From the NCBI GenBank assembly GCA_005281725.1, contig SSBO01000008.1, forward strand, positions 5,132,011 through 5,196,010: a DNA stretch of 64,000 nt. Reading direction: 5' to 3'. This document shows, piece by piece, positions 46,486-58,732 of the stretch; positions within the stretch are counted from its first letter, which is position 1; each line of letters begins with the position of its first letter. This DNA is from Wuchereria bancrofti (taxonomy: Eukaryota; Nematoda; Chromadorea; Rhabditida; Onchocercidae). The notes beneath the pieces are model-generated. The model searched no databases. It saw nothing but the letters and a program-made list of their open reading frames with translations, and had not been told where the DNA came from. Both the position numbers and the translations under genes were made by a program.

Positions 46486-48930
46486 GGCTGTTTATAAAGT
46501 TACCTGAAATAAGTATTAATTGGTTGATAGAAAAAAAAGAAAAATGAAAATGAATTTTACTGTTGAATGCATAGAATGATAATTTCTAACAAATTTTGTA
46601 AATATATCAAATTATCGTTTAGTACCAATTAGTAGAAAATACTTTTTCAATTAAATTTAAAAGACTTAAATTTGCTTCAAATGATGGTTGAAAATTTGTT
46701 AATAATATTAAAATTCATTTATGTAAATTGTTTACAGTCATTTAAATGACTTAATGTATTTGCTTTTTTTAAAAAAAAAGGAAAAAAGTGGAAAAAATTG
46801 TCTATTTGGAAGAAAAATTTTTTAAAGTCAAACAGAAATTGAATTAATAATAAAAACTGCCCTCCCTTTTTTTTCTCATTTTTAATTTTTCATTTTTAAT
46901 CATACAGTTTTATCCACTGGTTATGTATTTTTGTTTATAGAAAATTTAGAAAATTGAAGAAAAAAGAAAAAACGAACAAAAAAATTGTTATTTTCACTAA
47001 AATAAGTAAACAAATATATTAGCATCAGAAACTTGGCATAGATTAGAATAATTTGGAATTTAAAAAAAGAAAGAAATAAAAAATTGTTGTTAACTGTTCA
47101 TCGTTTTATTTGTTATTGTCTTTTTATTTGTTTTTGTTTTTTTTTTCTTTATCTCTCTCGCTCTCTATTTCTCTCGATAGCAAAAGTTTTAACGAAATTT
47201 AATACAAGCAAATATGCTATTTTATTTTATAATTAAAATAGCATAGCTAAAATAATTTTCTTTTATCAGAAAATTAAATCAAATGATTAAATAACAATAT
47301 TTTTCAGAATCAATTCGAATTGTTTCAAGTCAAATTACTTCATGAGCATTGTAGAATAAATAGTTTGAAAATTATAGTTAAAATCATACTTTTAGCTAGG
47401 AATTAAATTAAATTAAAATTTCAAACTTAAATTTCACCTAAATTAATAAAATAACAAATATTTTTGTTTTCCGTTTATTTCAAATCAAATTTTTTGTTTA
47501 CCATCACAAAATCATTTTTTCCAAGAAAAAAAAGGATTTTTTTTATTATTTTCAAATTTAAACGAGCATTAGTAAGATAAAATCATTTTATTGGGCAATT
47601 TAGGATGAGCTGAATTGCTGAATTGAATGCAAACATATTAATGCATGCATGCATGCAATCTTATGTACATCCATACATATATGTATGATTTGCTGACTAA
47701 AAGCGAACTTTTCATTATTTACACAGCAATCTTTACATGCTTGTTTATTTCATTCATTTTATACAACAAAATAAAAAATACAATATGATATTATCAGTTG
47801 TTATCATATTTTATCACTAAATTATAGTATTATATTTTTCTTATATACACATATGCAATTTTTTGGTTATATTTTTACCTTTCTTATTTTCATCCTTTCT
47901 TATTTTCTTATTTCCATTCCACTTTTTTTTTGTTATTAGGAAGAAATTTTAATATTTTTCATGTAACAACAGATATATATTTATTTATTTAAATTTTTTA
48001 AAAAACAAAAAAATTAAATAAATTTCATTTAGCTTACATTGTTTGTTTCAGGAATGTTTTAGTAAACTAAATGAATTTCATTCTTCATTTCTTTCATTAT
48101 TTTGTGTTTGGAAAACTTTTAATTGATTTGTTAATTTAAAATCATTTCTTTTTTTTTCTTTTTGTTTTTTGTTTTCTAACCAATTAAATAAGCTCAGTAA
48201 ATAAAGAAGATAAATAACATTAGTTAAATAGCATTGTTATCCGTCCGATATTTGTTGACAAATTGAAATGGTCGGATGATAGTTTAAAGTATTACCTTTT
48301 TAATAAATGAGCACCTAGAGAATTAACAATATATATTTTAAAGCATTACTTTCTTTTCAAAATTATTATTTTAATAAAGTATTTATTAATAAGTTAATCA
48401 ATGCATATTTCAAACTATTACTTTTTTTTATTCATTCATGCGACCGTAGCAAATTATTGCACATAAGTGTTGACACATAGTTGCCTCATCGATAACAGAT
48501 CAAAAATTAAACTACGAAAATCTTTCAATAGAAAAAAAACAAAAGTCAATGTAGCAACTAAATCTGAAAAGTTGTCATTGTCACTTGCTGTAGGTTGAAT
48601 GTCCCATTGCTATTACTAGCTAATGCTAGTGATAGCAAAAGTCATTCATCATTTTAATATTTTTTATTTAATTTCAATTTATTTCATTTTGTTTTTAAAA
48701 AACACTATTTTATTTTATTTTTATAAAAGAAAGAGAAAAAAACATTGTTTTTTATGCTCACTTCAACATTTTTATTAGAGTATTTGATTTTTGAAATAAA
48801 ATAAAAATGTAAATAAGTCAAAAATTATATTTGATCAAAATTATTTTATTAATTGAACAATTAATTAAATTGATTTTAAAATTTATTTCTTACCTCATTG
48901 CATGCGTACGTTTTTTTCTGGTAAAAATGC
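46486..48930. other. Intergenic, no gene seen
   Basis: AT-rich. It has a TCTC-rich patch at about 47150-47180 and four ATGC tetramers at about 47640-47656. No supported gene or RNA. Confidence 0.5.
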
Positions 48931-48931
48931 A

Positions 48932-48958
48932 ATGACGTATTACGTCATACTTCACGTG
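48932..48958. promoter_or_regulatory. bZIP-like palindrome next to an E-box
   Basis: ATGACGTATTACGTCAT (48932-48948) is a perfect 17-bp palindrome made of two CRE-like TGACGT half-sites with a 3-base spacer. It is followed by CACGTG at 48953-48958. It lies between the divergent daf-36 and SLC17-type genes (about 4.8 kb and 2.8 kb from their starts). Function is inferred only. Confidence 0.4.
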
Positions 48959-51673
48959 CAATCGCTACATCTTAAAGTTTTGAACTTATTTGTTAAAATT
49001 TATTTGTTATTTTATAAGTTGAAAGTAAAATCACAACAAAGTTTTGCCGAAAAAAAAGCGAGGAGGAAAGATAAAGTCGTCCGATATCCTTTTTCGTTTT
49101 CCAACATTTTTTTTCTTGTTGAAATATATTTTGAAGTATTTTAGTTTTGAATTTGTTTAATTTATATTTTGAATATTCAAACTTTTATTTATTACTCATT
49201 ATTGTTGCTGTTATTATTAATTAATTTATAATAATAATAGTTGTTATTGTTATTGTCATCATTACTATTACTGTTGTAAAAATGTTGTACAATTTACTTT
49301 TTTTGCATCTAATTAATTGCATTTGATTAATTACTATTTAGCACTTCGTTAGAATTAAATTTAACTTTATGCCTTTTTTTTTGTTTTCTCCTTTTTATTT
49401 TTCTCGTTTTCCTCATTAATTTTTCAAATCGATTTTTTTATCATTTTGTTCTCTTCCTTATCCTTTCACTTTTTTCCCCTCAATAAAAAGTCTTTAATTT
49501 CAATTCTTAGCTGAAATAAATTTTTAAAAAATATTATCAAATAAAAATTTTTTCCACAAAATTAAAAACCAATTTATTAAAAAATAAGCTAAAAAATAAA
49601 AAAGCATTAATAATATTTTCAAAAAAAAAGGAAAAATTATCATATTGCAAATTTATTTAAAATTTTTATATTTCAAAGAAATCAATAAACAAAGTAAAAA
49701 AATAAATAAGAAATTTTGCTGCTTTTATTTGCAATGATAGAAATGAAATGGAAATGGAAAAAAAAGATTAAAAAGAAATGATTAAAAGTGATAACAGCAG
49801 AAGACGAATTCCCCGAGGAGAATTCCAATCAATCAATACTTGATTCAAGTAATTTCAACAATTTTTTTTTATAGTACACACTTTTTATTTGTCTGTAACG
49901 ATCAATGATTGGTCATTAATTGTAATGAAGAAGTGAAAAAAAAATATTTGAATTGATATTTTTAATATTACTTAAAGTAATACTATCATGTTAAAGTAAA
50001 TGTTATTATCAAAGTTATACTATAATATTTAAGTAATATCAAAGTAATATCATAATATTTAAGTGTGTATTATTATTATTAAACTTTTTTAATAATTCAA
50101 GTTTTACCATAATATTTGTTTGTTAAATTTTTGTATTTAAAGTATTTCACATTCAAATAAATATGACTCATATTTCTTTAATTTTAGAAATACGAAAATT
50201 TTAAAAGTTCCTTTTTTTGCAAATATTTAATAAATAAGATGAAGCATACGAATATTGTTGAAAAAAAAGATTTTTTTTCACTTCTTTTAAATTGCTGGCA
50301 TTATCAATTTATTAATAAATGAAATTCATTTTGATAAGATTAAAATTTATTTTCCATTTTTAAACTAAACTGTTGAAAAATTGATGAAATATTTTAAAAT
50401 TGTTGTGAAAGAATTTTTGTTATAAAAATAGAAAAAAGAAAACGCAAAACGAATAAAATTAAGAAAAAAGCAAGTCAATTTTTTAAATAAATTTTGTAAA
50501 AAAAGATTATCAAATATATTTTAGGAGTAAAAAAGACAAGAAATATGAATATATGAATTTAAAACTTTTTCATTTATTTTCCAGAAATTTTATGAAATGT
50601 TTCTTATATTCAATTATTAAGTATTCAATTATTAAATCACTAAATTTGATTCCCAATTTAATGAATGAATGAATGAACGAATATGCCAACTAACCAAATG
50701 TTTACCACTTGATTTACACATTCATTTAAATACTACATGTTTACTTACTTGTTTAAGTATTATTACAAATATTTCGAAGTTGATAATGCAATATTATAAT
50801 ATTTATTTTTAAATAAACCAAAATGAGTGATTCAAATAAGCTAAAATATTTTCTTTAAGTGCTATGAAATTTTTGTTGAATTCTTTATTTACTTGCTTAA
50901 TTTATTTATTTTACTTTTTACTCCTACCTACATTACTTTTTTATTTTGTTGAAAATGAAAAATAAAGTTTGCTTTTACAAAAAAATCCTTCCTTTAAGAA
51001 AAAAAATCAAAACCTAAAAATTTTCTTAGCTCTTCTTTTTTTCTCACTTAAAATTTTAAATTTGTTTTGCTTTTCTTTACTTCTTTTTTCGCAGAAATTT
51101 TTTTAGGATCATTAACATTTATCATATGGAGTGCCATTAAAGTTTAACATTTTATGAAGTGCATTTTGTGCGAGAAATTTTAAAAATAATTGTTTTGTGA
51201 ACAAAAGAAAAAAAATGACGAAAATCAATCATTAAGAAATCGCTTTGGTAAATTTTATCAATTGCATCATTTGTTAAAAGTACAAACATTTCTTATTTTC
51301 AAATTTGATTTTCTAAAAATTTTCATTTATTTTAATTGTTTTTAAATGATTGTTTATATTTACTGCAATAACAAAATAAGCTATTATCCTATAGATAACG
51401 CTCGTTGTATTAAATTTTAATTAATCGTATCTTTTCCGCAGATAATTTCCCATAATAATTTATATTCATCTAAGTATTGATTAGATTATCATTTATTATC
51501 ACTAATAATTGTATATTATCCTCCATAAATTTGACATAAAACACGATTAATTAAATAATTAATTACCTCAAAAAGGAAAAACATACCTTTATATATGTAT
51601 TTACATCAATGATATTCGTCATTAATTTAAAACTAAAAAAAAAATAAGCAAAAATTAATTTATTGTTTTTTAG
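48959..51673. other. Intergenic upstream of the SLC17-type gene
   Basis: No gene seen. An imperfect 20-base palindrome GAATTCCCCGAGGAGAATTC lies at about 49807-49826. Runs of 'taatatttaagtaatatcaaagtaa' repeat loosely at 49965-50070. A possible spliced-leader acceptor (GTTTTTTAG, ending 51673) closes the region. Confidence 0.5.
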
Positions 51674-51700
51674 AACATTACATTTGCCACTTCCAAACCA

Positions 51701-54700
51701 ATGTATTATGCAAATCATACGCGATATTTAATTTTAATCATTTCAACATTAGCACTTTCTATTATTACCAGTAATACTTTGATTTTAAATTTTACAATTA
51801 TCTGTATGTCTGATGAAATGGCGCAAATATCCAACTCAACAGCGCAACAATCACGTAATTTTTTTTTTCTTTTCCTTCCTTTCATTTTGCATTATGCCTT
51901 TTGCATTTTTTTTTTTTTTTTGATTTTGGAAATCTTCTTTAAAAGATATAACGTAGGAATTGAAAATTATAATTAAAATGATGCTATATATTAGAAATTA
52001 TAAAATTAATGGACTGTAGTGATAATGAAGGAAAAACAAGTTCCAATTCTAATGAGTAAGGAATAATTTCAATGCTGATATTATTTCAAATGAGAATGTT
52101 ATCAGATCAATTTTAGATTCATCGGAAAAAACATATTATTTTACAAGAACTGAAAAAGGTTTATTATTTTCGGCAACAGCAATTGGTAATCTTATTGGTA
52201 CTTATCCAGTAATTTTACTTGAAGAAAAATTAACAATTCGGTAAATTTACTGAATTTTTAATCTAGTTTAACTTAAATTTTCTTTTTAAATCAATCTTTT
52301 TTATACAAAAATTTTCAAATATTGATAATTTATCATTTGATAATGCTAAGTTTTTTTTTATCATTCAATGTGTAATAGAGGAGTAAAATTGGATTTTTTT
52401 TTACCTAGTTTTAAATATTTTTAGGAAATTGTTTACATTATTTGGAGTGATATCGGCAATTTCCACTTCACTAATTCCTTGCCTTGCTAATTTTGGATTT
52501 GAATTTCTTTTTGCTATGCGATTTTTGGAAGTATTAAAAAAATTTTTTTTGACATTTTCATCAATTTTTAAAAAATTACTTTTTTAATAACTTTTTAAAA
52601 AATTGCTAAAAAAAATTTGATAATGCAGCGATATTTTTTTTACATAAATCATGCAATTATTAATAAGTTATGTGGTTTTTAATAAGTTTTTTTATTGATT
52701 TATTGATGAGTAATATAGCTACTGATAAGTTATATATGATTATTGATAGGTTATTTTCTAGGCAAATTATATTTTATGATAAATTATACGATCATTGATA
52801 ACTTATTCGTTAAATGATCTATTGATACGGTTATTAATAAGCTATGTTTTTGATAAGTGATACATACTGTCAGAATATATTTGTTCCTCAAATTCCCTTT
52901 AAGTCTTGGATGAAAATGATTTGAGGATTAAAAGTCGAAATATATGACATATTATTATTTTAATTTATCCAATAATTATATGGATTAAAAAAAATTTTTC
53001 AATAATTAATATTTAATTGCAAAATTTTTGAGGGATTTGCTTATGCATCAGCTTATCCAACACTTGGTACCATTACGTCACAGTGGTCACTATTAGCTGA
53101 TAGCGGAATGTATATGTCACTGATAATGTGTCATTTACAGGTTTTTTTGTGACAAATATTTTTGCTAATGATAATAAAATTTTACTTATTTTATTTTATT
53201 TTTTCATCATCAAAATAATTAATTATTCACAACAATTTTTTGCATCTTTTTTTCTCTCTTTTATAAAAAAAAAAAGCGAAAATTAAATTAATTATATCTT
53301 TCTCTTTTTTATTTTTTTAATAGATCAAATTTTTTATTTTTTACTATAAATTGTTATTTTATAAATTTATACGATCAAAGATTAAACAATTGCTTTGTTT
53401 ATAGATTGGACCATTGTTTACAATGCCTGTATCGGGAGCCTTATGTGTATCATCATTTGGCTGGCCAGCAACATATTACATTCATGGTGCACTTACATTA
53501 TTTATCATAATTATATTTTATATTATTTATCGAGATTCACCAAAAATTCATAAGTTTGTTATATTATAGTAAATTTAATTCCCTAAATTAGTAAATTTAA
53601 TTTCTTTTTTTTAAATGATGATCTTATATTGTATTTTAAAATTTGTAACCACTGAATTATTCTTAAATTTTATTTATTGATAAAATAAATAGAAAAAAAC
53701 AGGTTTTTTTAAATAATTCTTGCAAATAATGCAAATGTTAAATTCGAATGTTAAAAAAAGTTAGGTAGAATTTTGTAAGATCAAACATCAGATTAAAATG
53801 TTGAAAAGACTTGATATCAAGTTAAAATTTTACATATTTTTTCAAGTTGGAATATCACAAACACCTGATATCAAATTTGATTTTTTGTAAGATCTAATGA
53901 GGTTAAAATCTTATAAGATCTAATTTTTTTTTTCTTTATGCAGAAATGTAAGTTCAAAAGAATTATCAAAAATTGAATTTGGTAAAGAGGTGACATATGC
54001 CAAAAGGATGCCCAAGGTACCATATAGTGCAATCATTCGTGATATTTCCATTTGGGGTGTTTGGATTGCAAGTATTGGTGGCACTTTAGGTTTTCAAATA
54101 TNAAATATTTTTAGGAAATTGTTTACATTATTTGGAGTGATATCGGCAATTTCCACTTCACTAATTCCTTGCCTTGCTAATTTTGGATTTGAATTTCTTT
54201 TTGCTATGCGATTTTTGGAAGTATTAAAAAAATTTTTTTTGACATTTTCATCAATTTTTAAAAAATTACTTTTTTAATAACTTTTTAAAAAATTGCTAAA
54301 AAAAATTTGATAATGCAGCGATATTTTTTTTACATAAATCATGCAATTATTAATAAGTTATGTGGTTTTTAATAAGTTTTTTTATTGATTTATTGATGAG
54401 TAATATAGCTACTGATAAGTTATATATGATTATTGATAGGTTATTTTCTAGGCAAATTATATTTTATGATAAATTATACGATCATTGATAACTTATTCGT
54501 TAAATGATCTATTGATACGGTTATTAATAAGCTATGTTTTTGATAAGTGATACATACTGTCAGAATATATTTGTTCCTCAAATTCCCTTTAAGTCTTGGA
54601 TGAAAATGATTTGAGGATTAAAAGTCGAAATATATGACATATTATTATTTTAATTTATCCAATAATTATATGGATTAAAAAAAATTTTTCAATAATTAAT

Positions 54701-57700
54701 ATTTAATTGCAAAATTTTTGAGGGATTTGCTTATGCATCAGCTTATCCAACACTTGGTACCATTACGTCACAGTGGTCACTATTAGCTGATAGCGGAATG
54801 TATATGTCACTGATAATGTGTCATTTACAGGTTTTTTTGTGACAAATATTTTTGCTAATGATAATAAAATTTTACTTATTTTATTTTATTTTTTCATCAT
54901 CAAAATAATTAATTATTCACAACAATTTTTTGCATCTTTTTTTCTCTCTTTTATAAAAAAAAAAAGCGAAAATTAAATTAATTATATCTTTCTCTTTTTT
55001 ATTTTTTTAATAGATCAAATTTTTTATTTTTTACTATAAATTGTTATTTTATAAATTTATACGATCAAAGATTAAACAATTGCTTTGTTTATAGATTGGA
55101 CCATTGTTTACAATGCCTGTATCGGGAGCCTTATGTGTATCATCATTTGGCTGGCCAGCAACATATTACATTCATGGTGCACTTACATTATTTATCATAA
55201 TTATATTTTATATTATTTATCGAGATTCACCAAAAATTCATAAGTTTGTTATATTATAGTAAATTTAATTCCCTAAATTAGTAAATTTAATTTCTTTTTT
55301 TTAAATGATGATCTTATATTGTATTTTAAAATTTGTAACCACTGAATTATTCTTAAATTTTATTTATTGATAAAATAAATAGAAAAAAACAGGTTTTTTT
55401 AAATAATTCTTGCAAATAATGCAAATGTTAAATTCGAATGTTAAAAAAAGTTAGGTAGAATTTTGTAAGATCAAACATCAGATTAAAATGTTGAAAAGAC
55501 TTGATATCAAGTTAAAATTTTACATATTTTTTCAAGTTGGAATATCACAAACACCTGATATCAAATTTGATTTTTTGTAAGATCTAATGAGGTTAAAATC
55601 TTATAAGATCTAATTTTTTTTTTCTTTATGCAGAAATGTAAGTTCAAAAGAATTATCAAAAATTGAATTTGGTAAAGAGGTGACATATGCCAAAAGGATG
55701 CCCAAGGTACCATATAGTGCAATCATTCGTGATATTTCCATTTGGGGTGTTTGGATTGCAAGTATTGGTGGCACTTTAGGTTTTCAAATATTTTTCCAGT
55801 ACGGACCGGTATATCTTAATGAAGTTTGTTTTATCGCATATTTTTATATATAATTTACTAATGATAAAAATAATCACCTCTTGCTAATTTCTTTCCTTTT
55901 GTAATGTAATAAAATTAATGATTAAAAAAGTTTTAATGATAACTTTTAAATTTAAAATTTTTAATAAGCAACCAAATAAATTTGCTCATTGTTTTATTAC
56001 CTTCTGCTAATGAAATTTACATATTCTTAATGCTACAGCTAGTTAATTTCACTAATTATTTTGATTTTTTTAATTAATATCAGGTATTTTTAGTTAATTA
56101 ATTTCAGGTATTAAATTTTACCGTAGAAAAAGCTGGTTTAGCATCAGCATTACCAATGATATTTTCAATTATTGTTAAAGTTCTTGCTGGTCCATTAAGT
56201 GATCATGCTGCTTGTTGTGGTGAAAAAGCTCGAGTAATGTTATTTACTTTTATTTCACAAGGTTATTTATTTATTTATTCATTTCTCTCTCTCTCCCTCT
56301 TTCTTTCACTTTTCATTAATAAGTCAATTTTTTTATTTAAATTTTAATAAATTGTATTATTATTTTAATGAATAAAAAGAAAAAAGAAAAAATTTGCTTC
56401 ACTGTTTTTTTTTAAATTTTTTAACAAATAATGATTATTGATTAATATTTTATTACAAATTTGATAAATCATTCTATTTATGAGTATGATAAGAAACTTA
56501 ATTAGTTTATGTGTATTATCTCTTTATTTAACTTTTATTAACTTTATCAAATTATTTTATCAAGCAATTATTTCTTCTATTTTATTGTTTGTTTATTTTT
56601 TTTTAAAGTTCTCACTTTTTTTTCAGGTTTTATGACAGCATGCTTCATATTCCTAGCATTAATACCAACAAATTCAGCTAGTTTAGGTCAAATAGCATAT
56701 ACAGCAGCGATCGCATTTAGTGGATTAAATTGTGTTGGCGTAATTAAAAGTGCACAATTGGTAAAAAAATACAAACTTTTCTTATTTTCATTTTTTACTT
56801 TTATATTTATAACAATATATTGTAATATAAAAATTATTCTATATCTCGTTTATATGCAAATAAGAAAATAATTAATTAAAATGACTGATTAATTAACCTA
56901 AACATATAAATGATTTAGATTTTAATCTATTAAATATGTAATTTTGCAATTGAATTAATTAATTAATTAATTGAATAAGAAATATTAATTTTAGGTTGCT
57001 CGCCAGCATACACATTTTGTCCTATCAATTTTATCAATTATCAGTTGTTTGATAATTTTAATTATTCCACTATTTGTGTCGCTTATTGCACCAGATAATA
57101 CCACGGAACAATGGTAAAATTAACAATTAATTATAATTATTCAACTGTTCATGATAAAATTATTAGCTTACATATGTTAGCAGCTTTAACTTTAACACTG
57201 AATCATCCCATGATAAAACAATAAATATTGTCAACAATGTCAAAAATTTTAGTAAAAAATTTATGCTTTTTAACTATTTGAACAATTAAACAAAATTATT
57301 TAATAATAATCTGATCAATAATTACAATTGATTTACACCGAAATTTTATCAATGATAAAAAAAATCGCAGACAAAAGAAAAAAATTGTCAAACAATTTTA
57401 GCAATTAATTTAATAAAATTCCCTTTTCTTTTAATTCAATTTAATTTAATTTATATAAAAATAAAAAGAAAATAAAGCAAATTTTATTTGTTGATCTTCG
57501 AATTTTTTTTTTCTTTTAATGGTACAGAAACTGGAAATTGAAAAAAAAAAAACAGAAAAGCAATAACAAACAAATATCATTTTTCTATTTTTTTAGTTTT
57601 TTTTTCAGGTCAAAAATTTTTTATATAATTATTGTTTTAATGGTTGTATGCAATGGTTTCTTCTTCATTGTTGGCAAAGCATCACCAGCACAATGGACTA

Positions 57701-57768
57701 AAGTAAACAATCAACAGGTGTACACAATTAATCAACCTGAAATGATCAATGCTATAATAACGGAGTGA
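51701..57768 (+). CDS. SLC17-type major facilitator transporter (10 true exons, about 465 aa)
   Basis: Exons 51701-51854, 52117-52240, then 52425-52530, 53033-53140, 53405-53553 and 53944-54101. The last four recur as 54115-54220, 54723-54830, 55095-55243 and 55634-55823 because of the assembly duplication; only the second copy of the fourth is complete. The gene continues with 56108-56261, 56627-56760, 56995-57113 and 57609-57768. With one copy removed all phases agree. Family marks: the first helix with LNFTIICM, glycosylation site N45-S-T, FTRTEKGLLFSATAIG, FAYASAYPTLGTI, SGALCVSSFGWPATYYIHG, the central loop ending YRDSPK, RDISIWGVWIASIGG, FQYGPVYLNEVLNF, LAGPLSDH and SGLNCVGVIKSAQL. About 12 membrane helices are expected. 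SLC17 members move phosphate, sialic acid, nucleotides or glutamate; the substrate here is unknown. The ATG follows an acceptor by 27 bases, and AATAAA is at 57819. Confidence 0.85.
52413..55791. repeat. 1,689-bp direct duplication across a single N (assembly overlap)
   Basis: Bases 52413-54101 are repeated at 54103-55791 (constant offset 1,690) with no difference that I can find, introns and exons included. The N at 54102 joins them mid-exon (GFQI then N). This fits two overlapping contigs placed end to end, not a real exon duplication. Confidence 0.9.
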
Positions 57769-57818
57769 TAAGTTGTAAATTCTAAGTGGAAATATGCTTT
57801 TCCATGTATATTTGATGA

Positions 57819-57824
57819 AATAAA
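57819..57824 (+). other. Polyadenylation signal of the SLC17-type gene
   Basis: AATAAA 51 bases after the stop codon. Confidence 0.6.
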
Positions 57825-57872
57825 ACGAAAGTACTATTTGCGCTCTACGAATTTTTTATTTATCAATCAACA

Positions 57873-57949
57873 ATGATTCATTTCATTCATTTTAATGATT
57901 AAGTTCACGTGTACATGCAAGACTACACGTGAATGATAAAATGAATCAT
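57873..57949. repeat. Two-tier hairpin downstream of the SLC17-type gene
   Basis: Outer arms 57873-57883 / 57939-57949 (11 of 11) enclose inner arms 57904-57913 / 57924-57933 (10 of 10, TTCACGTGTA / TACACGTGAA, 10-base loop). Each inner arm contains the E-box CACGTG. A second, looser A/T-only inverted repeat follows at about 58048-58130. Confidence 0.6.
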
Positions 57950-58270
57950 ATAAATTTGAATGCGTTAAAAAAAAACGAAGGAAAGAACATCAAACTCTCT
58001 ATCCATTATATTCAATACATTATGAATATTTTAGGAAAAAGATTCAAAAATAAATAAATAAATATAAATAAACAAATAAATAACGTATATGCATATTTGT
58101 TTGTTTATTTATTTATATTTATATTTGTATATTTGCTTATGTCATTTTGAAATAAATTGACTTATTTAATTATTAATAGTATCTTAGTTCAATATGATTA
58201 TCATGAGGGAAATTACGTTTCTTTAACAGAGAATGATGTTTACCAAGCGGGAAACCACAAGTACAGTAAG

Positions 58271-58732
58271 AGAAATCATGGGCATCATAAGGGAAATCAT
58301 GGGTATCATAAGGGAAATCATGGGTATCATAAGGGAAATCATGGGTATCATAAGAGAAATCATGGGTATCATAAGGGAAATCATGGGTATCATAAGGGAA
58401 ATCATGGGTATCATAAGGGAAATCATGGGTATCATAAGGGAAATCATGGGTATCATAAGGGAAATCATGGGTATCATAAGAGAAATCATGGGTATCATAA
58501 GGGAAATCATGGGTATCATAAGGGAAATCATGGGTATCATAAGGGAAATCATGGGTATCATAAGAGAAATCATGGGTATCATAAGGGAAATCATGGGTAT
58601 CATAAGGGAAATCATGGGTATCATAAGGGAAATCATGGGTATCATAAGGGAAATCATGGGTATCATAAGGGAAATCATGGGTATCATAAGGGAAATCATG
58701 GGTATCATAAGGGAAATCATGGGTATCATAAG
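58271..58732. repeat. 21-bp minisatellite, 22 units
   Basis: The unit is GGAAATCATGGGTATCATAAG. Units 1, 5, 11 and 15 begin AGA instead of GGA, and unit 1 has GGC for GGT; otherwise copies are identical, implying recent expansion or homogenisation. Since 21 is a multiple of 3 and the unit lacks stops in several frames, long frames run through it on both strands (His/Gly-rich, REIMGII-type and MISLMIP-type repeats). These are by-products of the array, not supported genes. Confidence 0.92.

Noticed and set aside
48902..49144. 80-codon plus-strand frame
   Set aside because: Low-complexity Phe/Lys-rich C-terminal half, no splice partners. The interest there is the palindrome, not the frame.
52425..54101. 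Real tandem duplication of transporter exons
   Set aside because: The copies appear identical including introns, and meet at an N inside an exon. Assembly overlap explains this better.
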